From Sulfuricella sp035530375 (GTDB taxonomy: Bacteria; Pseudomonadota; Gammaproteobacteria; Burkholderiales; Sulfuricellaceae), in assembly GCA_035530375.1 (NCBI GenBank), contig DATKUY010000021.1:1-64000 (forward strand): a DNA stretch of 64,000 nucleotides, given 5' to 3'. Position 1 is the stretch's first letter. Every line of letters starts with the position of its first letter. The position numbers and the translations under genes are program-made. Below the pieces are notes generated by a model that was given only the letters and a program-made list of their open reading frames with translations, did not search any database and was not told the DNA's origin. Shown in pieces: positions 17,767-26,226 of the stretch.

Positions 17767-18738
17767 ATGAACCTCTCCAAGGACACTTTGCAAGAAAGCA
17801 TCGCGCATCAGCGTGAAGCGCTGACCGGCTTGCTGCAGAAACCGTTGCGGCGGCTGGCGGCGCAGTGCGTCCCGGCATGGGGCGACCGCGAAAAACTCAA
17901 TGCGTTGTTGCGCGAGGCGCTGAAGGAACTGCCTTACTGCAAACATCTTTATGTGCTGGACGCCAACGCGGTCCAGATCAGCGACAACGTCAGTCATGAG
18001 GAGTTGCTGGAAGGTTTTGGCCGGGATCGGTCGAAGCGGCCCTATATGCGCGAAATCACGGCCAGCACCGACTTCTTTCTTTCAGATGCCTACATCAGCC
18101 TGCAGGGACGGCGGCCATCCCTGACCGCAACCCAGATTGTGCGCGATGCGGCAGGCGTTGCCCTGGGGTTCGTTGGCGCCTATTTCGGCCTCCGCGACCT
18201 GCCGCTGACAGGAGAACTGTATGAAGAGCCGAGATACTGGCGCCAGATCAAGGGCGACCCCTCGATTCGCGGTACGGTATTCCACCAGACCCGGGCAGAC
18301 AGTGAGATGGACCAGCACATCGATACGGTGCTGGGCGTGGTGACGGAATTGATGCTTTATCACGGGGTATACCATGTGATCCTGCATTTCTCCAGCAGCC
18401 GCGCGATTATCTGGGTGATGCAGGACCCCTACCGCTATCGCCTGCTGGATTTCAATGAACTGATCGATCCCGATATTTGTCTCGCCTATCCCAGAGTCCC
18501 TTATCCGGCAGGCGCGCAGGTGCCGTCAGAGCAAGTCCGCACCGTGCTGGAAGCCTTCCGCACGCTGCGTTTCATGGACGAAATGTTCTATCTGCGCTCC
18601 GGCACGCTGAACATTTTCAACGGCCTGGTCGGCCTCACCTTCTCTTGCGACGGCTCCCATTACATCCCGTATGACGAGTTTCTGCGGAAAGACCATGACT
18701 TCTGGACCGGCATCACGTCAGACCAGGGCGCGGCCTGA
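17767..18738 (+). CDS. Soluble PDC (Cache-like) sensor-domain protein
   Basis: Protein of 323 aa with an N-terminal PDC/Cache-type ligand-binding fold (about residues 10-150: LLQKPLRRLAAQCVPAWGD, LPYCKHLYVLDANAVQISDN, RPYMREI). The remainder (about 190-320) is conserved-looking but has no recognisable catalytic motif. No signal peptide or transmembrane helix is visible, unlike most Cache sensors, which face the periplasm, and no kinase, GGDEF or MCP output domain is attached. The function is therefore a guess: cytoplasmic ligand sensing. Confidence 0.75.
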   Translation: MNLSKDTLQESIAHQREALTGLLQKPLRRLAAQCVPAWGDREKLNALLREALKELPYCKHLYVLDANAVQISDNVSHEELLEGFGRDRSKRPYMREITASTDFFLSDAYISLQGRRPSLTATQIVRDAAGVALGFVGAYFGLRDLPLTGELYEEPRYWRQIKGDPSIRGTVFHQTRADSEMDQHIDTVLGVVTELMLYHGVYHVILHFSSSRAIIWVMQDPYRYRLLDFNELIDPDICLAYPRVPYPAGAQVPSEQVRTVLEAFRTLRFMDEMFYLRSGTLNIFNGLVGLTFSCDGSHYIPYDEFLRKDHDFWTGITSDQGAA

Positions 18739-18816
18739 TCCGGGCGCGAGCGTGCCGGCTGTGAAGTTTCACTGAACTGTGGCAACATGCCCATTTTCGG
18801 AAACATGAGCACATTC

Positions 18817-19179
18817 ATGAAAAACAAAACTATCCATGCCGCAATGTTGGCGCCCGTCTGCCTGTCCTTGCTGCTGTCCGGTTGCGGAAGCGTCAACGTC
18901 TGGCCGTTCGGCGGGGAAAAAGTGCGGGACCTCACCCCGGCCAATTCCACCGAATACCAGTGCAATGGTGGCAAGCGCTTCTATGTGCGCTATCTGGATA
19001 ATGGCCGTGCGGCGTGGTTGATTTATCCCGATCGGGATATTCGTCTCGACAAGGTCGACTCCGCCACCGGAACGCGATACAGCAACGGCATTGCCGTGCT
19101 CGACATCAATGGCGATGAATCGATGCTTGCGGACGGTCCGGCAATCTCTTTCTCCGGGTGCAAGCCGGCAGGCAAATAA
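18817..19179 (+). CDS. MliC-like lipoprotein (C-type lysozyme inhibitor fold)
   Basis: Small lipoprotein of about 120 aa. The signal peptide ends in the lipobox LLSGC, so the mature protein should be lipid-anchored in the outer or inner membrane. The mature domain has EYQCNGGKRFYVRYLDNG, then YSNGIAVLDINGDESML and ends SFSGCKPAG, matching the MliC/PliC-type beta-barrel with two conserved Cys. Members inhibit C-type lysozyme, but this divergent one is unproven. Start chosen at ATG 18817 for a normal signal peptide; ATGs at 18787 and 18805 are also in frame. Confidence 0.8.
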   Translation: MKNKTIHAAMLAPVCLSLLLSGCGSVNVWPFGGEKVRDLTPANSTEYQCNGGKRFYVRYLDNGRAAWLIYPDRDIRLDKVDSATGTRYSNGIAVLDINGDESMLADGPAISFSGCKPAGK

Positions 19180-19265
19180 CCGGTCCGAAGCACGCAAGCC
19201 GGCTTGGCCGGCGCCCTGTTGTCCCCCGCTGCTTTTTGTCGCGCCGGTCTTTGTTCAGGGGTTCG

Positions 19266-20168
19266 CTAGGCGGTTTCGCCCTCGCCGCCCAGCACTTCGA
19301 TGAGGCACGGCAGAAACCGCGACAGCTCCCCCGCCATGATCGCGAAGTCGGCATCGAACTGCTCGTCCGCCGTCTCGGCCTGCTGCTCGGCTTCTTCTTT
19401 CAGGATATCCAGAAATGCCAGGCGCTTTACCTGGAGGTTTTCGTGCAGCACGAATGAAATCTTGTCGTTCCAGGTCATGGCCAGCCGGGTAGCCTGCTTG
19501 CCGGCGGCAATGTGGCCACGGATTTCTTCCGCTTCCAAGGGGTGGCGCACGTAGCGGATGGTCGCTTTCTCCTCGCCGGGGGCGAGCAACTCGCAATCGC
19601 GGTCGATGGTGAATCCCGCCGGCGCTTCGTTGGCGGCAAGCCATCCTGTCATGGCGGCGGCCGGGGACATCCGGGTCTTGATCAAGGCGAGCGACAGATC
19701 CACGTCGGACTTGCGCAGGGTTTCCAGCAGTTCGTCCGCCCTGGCCGGGTTCGCCGCATCGACAACCAGCCAGCCGCCGGCCGGGTCGATCCAGGCGAAG
19801 CTGGTCCGGCGCCGGGCAAAAGCGCGCGGCATCAACTCCTCTGCGACCAGTTCCTTGATCTCGCGCAACTGCTTGCGGCCGGGGCGGTATCCCTGCTGCT
19901 CCTCGATCGCGGCGGCTTTGTCCTGCGCAAACTGGTTAATCACCGAAGCCGGCAGCAGCTTCTGCTCAACGCAAAGCGCAATCAGCATCTGCCCCTGGCA
20001 GGAATGCACCAGCGCATCGCCTTTGCCCCTCGGCGCAGACCAGCCCCGGCTCAACATGTCGGAATTTCCGCATCCCTGAAAGGCGTGGCCCGCCAAGGCC
20101 TTTTCCAGTTGGCCGGAAGTGATGCTGCAGTCGCGGAGACGGTAAATCTGAAGGTTTCTGAACCACAT
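19266..20168 (-). CDS. rdgC: RdgC, recombination-associated DNA-binding protein
   Basis: Ring-shaped non-specific DNA-binding protein that modulates RecA. 300 aa, the normal length. It starts MWFRNLQIYRL, as in other RdgC proteins, and has QGCGNSDMLSRGWSAP and QGQMLIALCVEQKLLPASVI near the N-terminus, plus the WLAANEAPAGFTIDRDCEL segment. Start at ATG 20168; an in-frame ATG three codons upstream is less likely. Convergent with the MliC-like gene; no operon partner. Confidence 0.95.
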   Translation of the reverse strand: MWFRNLQIYRLRDCSITSGQLEKALAGHAFQGCGNSDMLSRGWSAPRGKGDALVHSCQGQMLIALCVEQKLLPASVINQFAQDKAAAIEEQQGYRPGRKQLREIKELVAEELMPRAFARRRTSFAWIDPAGGWLVVDAANPARADELLETLRKSDVDLSLALIKTRMSPAAAMTGWLAANEAPAGFTIDRDCELLAPGEEKATIRYVRHPLEAEEIRGHIAAGKQATRLAMTWNDKISFVLHENLQVKRLAFLDILKEEAEQQAETADEQFDADFAIMAGELSRFLPCLIEVLGGEGETA

Positions 20169-20221
20169 GGCTTGCACTCAAAAAAGAGGGGGATTCTACA
20201 CCAACTCGAAAATTGAACCGA

Positions 20222-21196
20222 CTACCCGCAATAAACCCCTCGCATCTGCACAAGCTCGGCAACGACCCGCTTTCTCAGCGAAGCGGGGCCAATTACTTCG
20301 ACATTGGCGCCATGTTTCAGGATGTCCATCACCAGTTCCCGGTCATCGCTGTAGGGGACTTTCAGGCAATAGCATCCCTGCCGGTCGAAAGAAGATTCCT
20401 GCTGCGGGTGCCAGGCTTCCCGGCTTACCCAGCGCGCCCGTTCCGGCGTGAATTTCAGCTCCGCCCACTTCACATTTTTGCCGGAAAAAATGCCGTAGCC
20501 GGTACCCAGGGTTTCATCCAGTTCCCGTTCGCTGACATCCAGCGCGGGCTCATCGATCAGCCGAACCCGACGGATAGCGTCGATGGAAAAACTGCGGATG
20601 CCTTTACGCAAATGACACCAACCGTCCAGGTACCAGTTATCGCGGTAGTGCGTCAGGCGCTGCGGAGAAACGATCCGGTCCCGGGTTTCGTCCCTGCCGC
20701 GCGTGTAGTAACTGATTTCCAGCCGCTTGCGCTGCAACACCGCAGTGGCGACGGGGGCGAAATGTTCAGGTTCGCAGGGGCGGGCATTGACCCGCAGGAT
20801 GCGAATGCGCGTCTCGACCGAACCCATCGGGATGTCGGCGGATTCCAGCAACAGGTTAAGCCGGGCAAGCAGCGGATCGACATGGGGCGACAGCAGCCCC
20901 GGTCCGAGATTTTTCAGCAGATGCTGCATGGTCAGCAGCGCGTGGATTTCCGATGCGCTGAACCAGAGCCCCGGCAATTCGTATCTGGGGAAAATCGGAT
21001 CGGCCTTGCCGAAACGGTAGCCGCCCGCCCCCCGATCCCACTCGATCGGCGCGTTGAGCCGGTCCCTCAGATATTCCAGGTCGCGCTTGAAGGTCGCGCG
21101 GGAAATTCCGAGGTCGGCGAGAAAGGTCTCTAGCGTGACCACTTTGTGCTCGTTCAGCAACTGGTCGATGCGGTAGAAGCGTTCGGTGCGATCCAT
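20222..21196 (-). CDS. WYL-domain transcriptional regulator (YafY-like)
   Basis: DNA-binding regulator of 324 aa. An N-terminal HTH of DeoR type covers about residues 5-60 (FYRIDQLLNEHKVVTLETFLADLGISRATFKRDLEYL). The central WYL domain has the defining arginines and aromatic residues in RDNWYLDGWCHLRKGIRSFSIDAI, followed by a C-terminal WCX-like extension. WYL domains bind nucleic acid or nucleotide ligands and often control stress, repair or defence genes. It is divergent from the small-protein/DUF4258 pair (21332-21830), which it may regulate. Confidence 0.9.
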   Translation of the reverse strand: MDRTERFYRIDQLLNEHKVVTLETFLADLGISRATFKRDLEYLRDRLNAPIEWDRGAGGYRFGKADPIFPRYELPGLWFSASEIHALLTMQHLLKNLGPGLLSPHVDPLLARLNLLLESADIPMGSVETRIRILRVNARPCEPEHFAPVATAVLQRKRLEISYYTRGRDETRDRIVSPQRLTHYRDNWYLDGWCHLRKGIRSFSIDAIRRVRLIDEPALDVSERELDETLGTGYGIFSGKNVKWAELKFTPERARWVSREAWHPQQESSFDRQGCYCLKVPYSDDRELVMDILKHGANVEVIGPASLRKRVVAELVQMRGVYCG

Positions 21197-21331
21197 ATCA
21201 ATTTCCCGAAATTCTGATTCTGGTGGCTCATCTGGTGAGCCCCACTATACCGCAGAATAGCCACAAGACGAGCGATCCAGTTTGGGCCGCTTGCCCGGAC
21301 AACCGACAGAACCACTCGAAAGGAGATGAAG

Positions 21332-21508
21332 ATGAAAAACCAGAACGGATTGAAGCTGATGCTGGCGATACGCAGGATATGCAGCCGCGCGGCAGCCGAG
21401 GGCAAGACCCGCGTCAGGCCGGCCACGCTGCGCCAGATGGACAAACAGATAAAACATCTGCGCAAAAGCATCGACGCTTCAAGCCACGGAAATCTTTTTG
21501 GCATGTAG
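21332..21508 (+). CDS. Small basic protein (58 aa) upstream of a DUF4258 gene
   Basis: Short hypothetical protein rich in Arg and Lys (MKNQNGLKLMLAIRRICSRA at the N-terminus, KTRVRPATLRQMDKQIKHLRKS in the centre). A consensus AAGGAG ends six bases before ATG 21332, one of the better ribosome-binding sites in the window, which argues that it is translated. A Met two codons upstream (21326) would sit directly on that site. It precedes the DUF4258 gene by 46 bp on the same strand. No family recognised. Confidence 0.6.
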   Translation: MKNQNGLKLMLAIRRICSRAAAEGKTRVRPATLRQMDKQIKHLRKSIDASSHGNLFGM

Positions 21509-21554
21509 TCCGCCCGGCGGGACGCATCAGGATATTTAACGATTGGGGATATTT

Positions 21555-21830
21555 ATGAAACTGGGAAAAATCAGCAGCCACGCAAGAATCCGCATGTCGC
21601 AACGGGGGCTTCCGCTCCAGGCACTGGAGACCCTGCTCGAATATGGCCGGGTCGAGTATGACCGCCACGGGGGCAAGGTGGTCTACTTGAACAACGCAGG
21701 AAGAGCCATGCTCGCCAGGCTGCTGCCAGCCGGGCAGATCGACCGCTGGGCAGACATGTACGCCGTGCTGGACCCACTGAACGAGGTGATTACGGTCGGC
21801 CACCGCACCCGTCGGATTTTGCGCCACTGA
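21555..21830 (+). CDS. DUF4258 domain protein
   Basis: Protein of 91 aa with the DUF4258 layout: SSHARIRMSQRGLPLQALETLL at the N-terminus, a central YGRVEYDRHGGKVVYL and a terminal ITVGHRTRRILRH. DUF4258 proteins are small, basic, alpha/beta and of uncertain function; some are found beside helix-turn-helix genes in toxin-antitoxin-like settings. Start at ATG 21555 with GGGGA six bases upstream. A TTG at 21543 is in frame but unneeded. Confidence 0.75.
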   Translation: MKLGKISSHARIRMSQRGLPLQALETLLEYGRVEYDRHGGKVVYLNNAGRAMLARLLPAGQIDRWADMYAVLDPLNEVITVGHRTRRILRH

Positions 21831-22008
21831 TAAAAAATCCAGCGTAATGGGCGGCTGGGTATCGCTCACACGACCTTTACATTTACCTGCCTCCTGCTCA
21901 GTTAGCCTATCTGCCGGGCGGCAGTATTGCTAGAATGTCGGCAAGTAAATCATGCGGCGTTTCCGCAGCCCTGATTTTTGCAAAAACAACAATGACTCGT
22001 CGCAATCC

Positions 22009-23016
22009 ATGAAGATTTTCACGTTTCGTTTCTTCCTTGCCCTGCTGGCCGTCACTGCGGCCTGTCCTGCCGCCGCTGCGGATATTGCCGGCTTCGCCGA
22101 CCGCCCCGAGGTGCAAGCCTTCATCGCCGAGATGCGGGAAAAACACGGCTTCGACTCCGAAGTGCTGACGCGGGCCTTCGCCCGCATCAAACCGATTCCG
22201 GCGGTGATCCGGACAATCCAGCCGCCGAGTGACCCCTCAATCCGCTCCTGGCAAAACTACCGCGCACGTTATGTCGAACCGCACCGCATCGCCCTTGGCC
22301 TGCGCTTCTGGGACGAACACCGGACGGCGCTGATGGAAGCGCGGGCACGCAGCGGCGTGCCGGAAGAAATCATCGTCGCCATCATCGGCGTCGAGACCAT
22401 TTATGGCCACCTCACCGGCCATTACTCCACCTTCGCTGCGCTGGCGACGCTGGCCTTCGACTACCCGCCGCGCGCTCCATTGTTCCGCCGTGAACTGGAG
22501 GAATTGCTGCTGCTGGCGCGCGAAACCGGACGCGACCCGCTCAGCTTCAAGGGTTCCTACGCTGGCGCCATCGGCCTGCCGCAGTTTCTGCCGAGCAGCG
22601 TGCGCCGTTACGCCATAAATGGCAGCGGCAACGACCACATTGACCTCAGCGCCAGCCCGGCAGATGCTATCGCCAGCGTAGCGAATTTCCTCAAGGAACA
22701 TGGCTGGGTGCCGGACGGACCGGTAGCCGCAGAAGCCCATGTCGATGGCGAACAGTTCGCCGCGCTGCTCGACGAAGGCATCAAACCGCAGCACAAGGCC
22801 AGCGAATTGCAGGCCTGGGGCGTCGTCGCCGACAATGCGCCGGACCAACCGGCGGCGCTGATCGACCTCGTCACGCCGCAGCAGCCGATGGAGTACCGCC
22901 TGGGTTACCGTAATTTCTATGTGCTGACGCGCTACAACCACAGCAGTTTTTACGCGATGGCGGTGTACGATTTGGGCCAGACTCTGCGCGCCGAGCATGA
23001 AGCGTCTGGCCAGTAA
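22009..23016 (+). CDS. mltB: Lytic murein transglycosylase B
   Basis: Periplasmic enzyme cleaving the glycan strand of peptidoglycan to 1,6-anhydro-muropeptides. A signal peptide (MKIFTFRFFLALLAVTAACPAAAA) is followed by the MltB/SLT domain. The catalytic Glu is in EEIIVAIIGVETIYGHLTG, and the conserved SYAGAIGLPQFLPSSVRRYA follows. 335 aa from ATG 22009. There is no lipobox Cys at the cleavage site, so it is probably a soluble form rather than an outer-membrane lipoprotein. The frame is open upstream to 21952, but that segment would displace the signal peptide. Confidence 0.93.
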   Translation: MKIFTFRFFLALLAVTAACPAAAADIAGFADRPEVQAFIAEMREKHGFDSEVLTRAFARIKPIPAVIRTIQPPSDPSIRSWQNYRARYVEPHRIALGLRFWDEHRTALMEARARSGVPEEIIVAIIGVETIYGHLTGHYSTFAALATLAFDYPPRAPLFRRELEELLLLARETGRDPLSFKGSYAGAIGLPQFLPSSVRRYAINGSGNDHIDLSASPADAIASVANFLKEHGWVPDGPVAAEAHVDGEQFAALLDEGIKPQHKASELQAWGVVADNAPDQPAALIDLVTPQQPMEYRLGYRNFYVLTRYNHSSFYAMAVYDLGQTLRAEHEASGQ

Positions 23017-23135
23017 AGCAGCCTCCCTCGGACGATTACCGGACAGGCTGGGGCATAGACGGCAAAACGGGAAATTGTTTATTCGCGAAATGACGGGGCT
23101 GTCATCTTGCAGTTATCTCCCATACAATATCTTTC

Positions 23136-23555
23136 ATGAAAAAACATGAACTCGCCTGGGATGAAAGTCGGCATGGCGTGGGCATTGCCTTGATTGATGA
23201 CCAGCACAGGCAAATTATCGACAAGGTCAACCAGATTGCCCATGTGGCTGCAACAGGGGCGAAAAGCGACGCCCTGAAAGAAATGCTGGAGGACATGCTT
23301 CTTTTTATGTGCGCGCATTTCGCGGTAGAGGAGCGGCTGATGGCGGAACACGGCTACCCCGACATGGAAAGCCATATTCAGGAACACCTCAGGATGTATC
23401 AGCAGCTGAGCAACCTCGTCAAGACGGTCCTGCACGCGACCAGACAAGACAAAGCGGCGCTGGTATCTGCTTATCTCTCCGATTGGGCAGAACAGCACAT
23501 CATTCGAACCGACAAGGCACTCGGCGGATTTCTGACTGCCAAAGGGCTTGGCTAG
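23136..23555 (+). CDS. Bacteriohemerythrin
   Basis: Single-domain hemerythrin of 139 aa that binds O2 through a di-iron centre. All seven expected ligands can be assigned: His24, His61, Glu65, His80, His84, His121 and Asp126, within the motifs DDQH, AHFAVEE, SHIQEHL and HIIRTD. No signal peptide, so it is cytoplasmic. Such proteins are common in microaerophiles, where they carry or sense oxygen. Stands alone. Confidence 0.93.
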   Translation: MKKHELAWDESRHGVGIALIDDQHRQIIDKVNQIAHVAATGAKSDALKEMLEDMLLFMCAHFAVEERLMAEHGYPDMESHIQEHLRMYQQLSNLVKTVLHATRQDKAALVSAYLSDWAEQHIIRTDKALGGFLTAKGLG

Positions 23556-23611
23556 CCGGCTTGGGGCTCGTAAGACTGCATTTAAGAAGCCCTTCTTATG
23601 TGTTTACTTGT

Positions 23612-23645
23612 GCCACTGGGGTATTCGTGCAAATTCGTGGCTGAA
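23612..23645. repeat. Partial copy of palindromic repeat type B
   Basis: The segment contains ATTCGTGCAAATTCGTGGCTGAAT, resembling the right arm of the type B repeats at 48184-48264 and 51241-51346 (ATCCGTGTAAATCCGTGGCT). The left arm is not evident, so this looks like a half-copy or decayed copy between two unrelated genes. Confidence 0.5.
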
Positions 23646-23671
23646 TCACTTTTCCCGGTTGATGGCGCGCA

Positions 23672-24223
23672 ATGAAAATCACATTTGTTCGTCACGGCGA
23701 AAGTGAAGCCAATATTGCCGGGGTCATTAACGACGATCCTGCGCAGCCCATCCATTTGACGGAACAAGGAAAAGCACAGGCCGGATCGGCGGCCTGTCGC
23801 CTCCGGTCGGTACCGTTCATGCAGGCTTATGCCTCAGAGTTTCCGCGTGCACGGGAAACAGCCGAAATCCTGCTTGGCCACCATGATTTCCGGTGGCACG
23901 ATTGCCGGCTGATCATCGATTCCCGCCTGAACGAACGCAGGTCCGGAATGGATGGGCTGCCTGTAGCGGAATTCAACGACAGGGTGAGCGCCGACCCTTT
24001 GCACACCAAGCCCGGCAAAGGGGAGTCGTTTCTTGAGCAGATGGAAAGGGTGCGCGGTTTCCTTGACGAAATCGCCAAAAAACACCCGGCAGGGGTGATT
24101 CTGGCAGTATCGCACGAGAACCCAATACTTGCTGCAATGGCCTTGTCAGGCAAAGACCCCGAGGAGGCGGTCCGCTGCCATATCGCCAACTGCGGTTGGG
24201 TGGAATTGGACTGGCCCCGATAA
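23672..24223 (+). CDS. Histidine phosphatase family protein
   Basis: Phosphoglycerate-mutase-like phosphatase of 183 aa. The catalytic RHG motif is FVRHGESEANIAG near residue 7, the second Arg lies in SEFPRARETAEIL, and the second catalytic His is in VILAVSHENPILA. Substrate not predictable: the family covers phosphosugar, nucleotide and alpha-ribazole phosphatases. Convergent with the HU gene, with a palindromic repeat in between. Confidence 0.88.
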   Translation: MKITFVRHGESEANIAGVINDDPAQPIHLTEQGKAQAGSAACRLRSVPFMQAYASEFPRARETAEILLGHHDFRWHDCRLIIDSRLNERRSGMDGLPVAEFNDRVSADPLHTKPGKGESFLEQMERVRGFLDEIAKKHPAGVILAVSHENPILAAMALSGKDPEEAVRCHIANCGWVELDWPR

Positions 24224-24240
24224 TCCCGGAAAAAACCATC

Positions 24241-24296
24241 AAACCGCAGAGGGCGCGCAGAACTCTATGAGTCCTCCGCGCCCTCTGCGGTGAAAC
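24241..24296. repeat. Palindromic repeat (type A variant) between phosphatase and HU genes
   Basis: Arms AAACCGCAGAGGGCGCG (24241-24257) and CGCGCCCTCTGCGGTGAAA (24278-24296) are inverted copies. Placed between convergent genes, it could act as a bidirectional transcript-end hairpin. The core is shared with 49579-49641. Confidence 0.8.
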
Positions 24297-24320
24297 ACCG
24301 TTTTAGCAATCGATGCGCGA

Positions 24321-24614
24321 TTATTTCTTCTTGGCCGAAACGCCGGAAACAGCATCTTTCAGCTTGGCGCCCACCTTGAACTTGACGACCTTTTTGGCAG
24401 GTATCTTCATTTCCTTGCCTGTGGCGGGGTTGCGGCCGATGCGTTCAGCGCGCTTCTCAACAGCAAAAGTGCCGAAACCGATCATTTGGACGTTGTCGCC
24501 GCTGGTCAGCGCGTTCTGGACAACCGCCATGAAAGCATCAAACATTTCCACAGTCTGAGCCTTTGAGTGCTGAGTGAGTTTGGAAACTGCAGTAATCAAT
24601 TCGCCTTTGTTCAT
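24321..24614 (-). CDS. HU family DNA-binding protein
   Basis: Nucleoid protein of 97 aa. It has the HU/IHF fold signatures NKGELITAVSKLTQHSKAQ at the N-terminus, IGFGTFAVEKRAERIGRNPA in the beta-arm with the intercalating proline (RNPATG), and KIPAKKVVKFKVGAKLKDAV. A lysine-rich end (AKKK) follows. Start at ATG 24614, with GGGAGG seven bases upstream; the frame is open 45 bp further but without support. Confidence 0.95.
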   Translation of the reverse strand: MNKGELITAVSKLTQHSKAQTVEMFDAFMAVVQNALTSGDNVQMIGFGTFAVEKRAERIGRNPATGKEMKIPAKKVVKFKVGAKLKDAVSGVSAKKK

Positions 24615-24657
24615 GTTATCGCCTCCCGAATAATTGATGATTAAATAAAGCAATGAC

Positions 24658-24687
24658 ATTGTAGTGGATATAAACCCGGCAAGCCAA
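24658..24687 (-). promoter_or_regulatory. Putative sigma70 promoter for the HU gene
   Basis: On the minus strand a TTGGCT element and a TACAAT element are separated by 18 bp, about 45 bp upstream of the HU start codon. The -10 matches five of six consensus bases, while the -35 is weaker. Confidence 0.4.
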
Positions 24688-24731
24688 CCCCCGGCGAGAC
24701 CCCCGGCGAATTAACGCGCTTTTTTGTGCCC

Positions 24732-24998
24732 TCAGGCCGCCCCGGATCGGGTATCCATCACTTTCAACCCCAAAACTACCGAAGCCAGCAGCAAGGTAAT
24801 GGCATTGCCGATAACGATCGGGATGCTGCCGATCACCAGGCCATAGGCCATCCACAATGCCACCCCCAGGGTAAAAAGGGCATACATGGGCAGTGAAATT
24901 CCGGACAGATCACGCGTGCGCCAGGACTTCCAGGCCTGCGGCACAAAAGCGGTCGTAGTCAAAAACGCGGCGAAATAGCCAATCAGTTCGGCAATCAT
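24732..24998 (-). CDS. SemiSWEET-type sugar transporter (PQ-loop/MtN3 family)
   Basis: Three-helix membrane protein of 88 aa, half of a eukaryotic SWEET, that dimerises to move small sugars across the inner membrane. The signature PQ motif is TTTAFVPQAWKSWRTRDLSGIS near residues 14-35, followed by LPMYALFTLGVALWMAYG and IPIVIGNAITLLLASVVL. The physiological sugar is unknown. Stands between HU and yjdM on the same strand without overlap. Confidence 0.9.
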   Translation of the reverse strand: MIAELIGYFAAFLTTTAFVPQAWKSWRTRDLSGISLPMYALFTLGVALWMAYGLVIGSIPIVIGNAITLLLASVVLGLKVMDTRSGAA

Positions 24999-25035
24999 AT
25001 TCGGTTTAAGTCCAAACGTGCCAGAAAACGGTCTT

Positions 25036-25380
25036 TCAAACCTTCCTCAGGTAGCAGGCCTTCAGCATGAAATTGCCGGCATCCATCTTGCAATCCACCT
25101 CGTGATCGCCGCCGACCAAGCGGATGCTCTTGACCTTGGTGCCCATTTTAAGCGTGATGGACGAGCCCTTGACTTTCAGGTCCTTGATCAGCACCACGGC
25201 ATCGCCATCGGCCAGCACATTGCCGCTGGCATCCTTTATCACCGCATCTGCGGCGTCATCAGCGTCTGTGGCCGCATTCATCGGCCATTCATGGCCGCAG
25301 TCGGCGCAAACATAATTGTCGCCGTCCTGATAGGTGTTCTCCATGGTGCATTGGGGGCAGGCTGGGATAATAGTAGACAT
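25036..25380 (-). CDS. yjdM: YjdM/PhnA-like zinc-ribbon protein
   Basis: Small protein of 114 aa. An N-terminal zinc ribbon (CPQC ... CADC, about residues 8-30) is followed by the YjdM/PhnA domain with DASGNVLADGDAVVLIKDLKVKG and the terminal GNFMLKACYLRKV. Historically named PhnA, but its link to phosphonate use is weak. ATG 25380 gives the start typical of homologues (MSTIIPACPQC). Monocistronic by appearance. Confidence 0.92.
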   Translation of the reverse strand: MSTIIPACPQCTMENTYQDGDNYVCADCGHEWPMNAATDADDAADAVIKDASGNVLADGDAVVLIKDLKVKGSSITLKMGTKVKSIRLVGGDHEVDCKMDAGNFMLKACYLRKV

Positions 25381-25589
25381 AATTCCGCTCAAATAAAGTT
25401 AGGTCACGCATTATAAGGCATCGATAACGGCCCAGAAATGGAAAGCGCGCCGGATATATCTTTTGCATACCCGACTGCACTGGAGAACAGCTCGACTTGC
25501 CTTGGCAACCTCGAAACCTGACAGCGATGTTGGTAGCATCTTGCCTCCGGAGCTGAACGAACTTATTTCAATCATTCATCCGGTCATTA

Positions 25590-25618
25590 TTGACAAGGCT
25601 ATTCCAGGCATCTATACA
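25590..25618 (+). promoter_or_regulatory. Sigma70-type promoter upstream of the DUF5610 gene
   Basis: A perfect TTGACA (25590-25595) is separated by 17 bp from TATACA (25613-25618), about 33 bp before the start codon. This is one of the clearest promoter matches in the window. Confidence 0.6.
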
Positions 25619-25650
25619 TAAGTATGTTACTGGTTTATAAGGAGATGGTC

Positions 25651-26226
25651 ATGCCTATGTCGATACGGACGCCCGCCGTCGAACGGCCCGGTTATCAGCA
25701 GGTCGAGACGGGAAAAGTTCAAAATCCCGGCGAGAAAGAGGCAAAGGCTCAGGCGAACGCTTCCATTCTCAAAGCTTCCATGGAAGTTTCCATCAGCGTC
25801 AAGAACAACACCTTGCAGTTGCTGTTGACAAGCGTCATCGCCAATCTCAACGAGGTGTTAAAGCCCGAGTTTGGTGACAACGCAATTCAGAATGCGGTCA
25901 ATCAGGACAACACCCCCGAGGGTACCTCCGGCCGTATTGTCGATCTGGCCACAGGCCTGTTCGGCGCCTTCAAGACACAGCATCCGGAACAAGACCAGGC
26001 GACTGCCGTCGATAATTTTCTGACGGTCATCAAGAAAGGCATCGATCAGGGCTTCAAGGAGGCGCGGAATATCCTGGAGGGGCTGGGTGTGCTGAAAGGC
26101 GATATCGCGAGCAACATCGACAAGACCTACGACTTGGTCCAAAAGAAATTGGATGATTTCCGGTCACGCATGCTGGAACCGGCAACCACGACGCCCCCAG
26201 ACACGGCACAACCCACAAAGGGCTGA
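25651..26226 (+). CDS. DUF5610 domain protein
   Basis: Cytoplasmic protein of 191 aa without signal peptide. After a proline-containing N-terminus it has a largely helical DUF5610-like region: ASILKASMEVSISVKNN near residue 40, then DLATGLFGAFKTQHPEQDQ and a long helix DNFLTVIKKGIDQGFKEARN. The C-terminus is a Thr/Pro-rich tail. Function unknown. AAGGAG lies six bases before ATG 25651, and in-frame ATGs at 25645 and 25657 are less well placed. Stands alone behind its own promoter. Confidence 0.75.
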   Translation: MPMSIRTPAVERPGYQQVETGKVQNPGEKEAKAQANASILKASMEVSISVKNNTLQLLLTSVIANLNEVLKPEFGDNAIQNAVNQDNTPEGTSGRIVDLATGLFGAFKTQHPEQDQATAVDNFLTVIKKGIDQGFKEARNILEGLGVLKGDIASNIDKTYDLVQKKLDDFRSRMLEPATTTPPDTAQPTKG

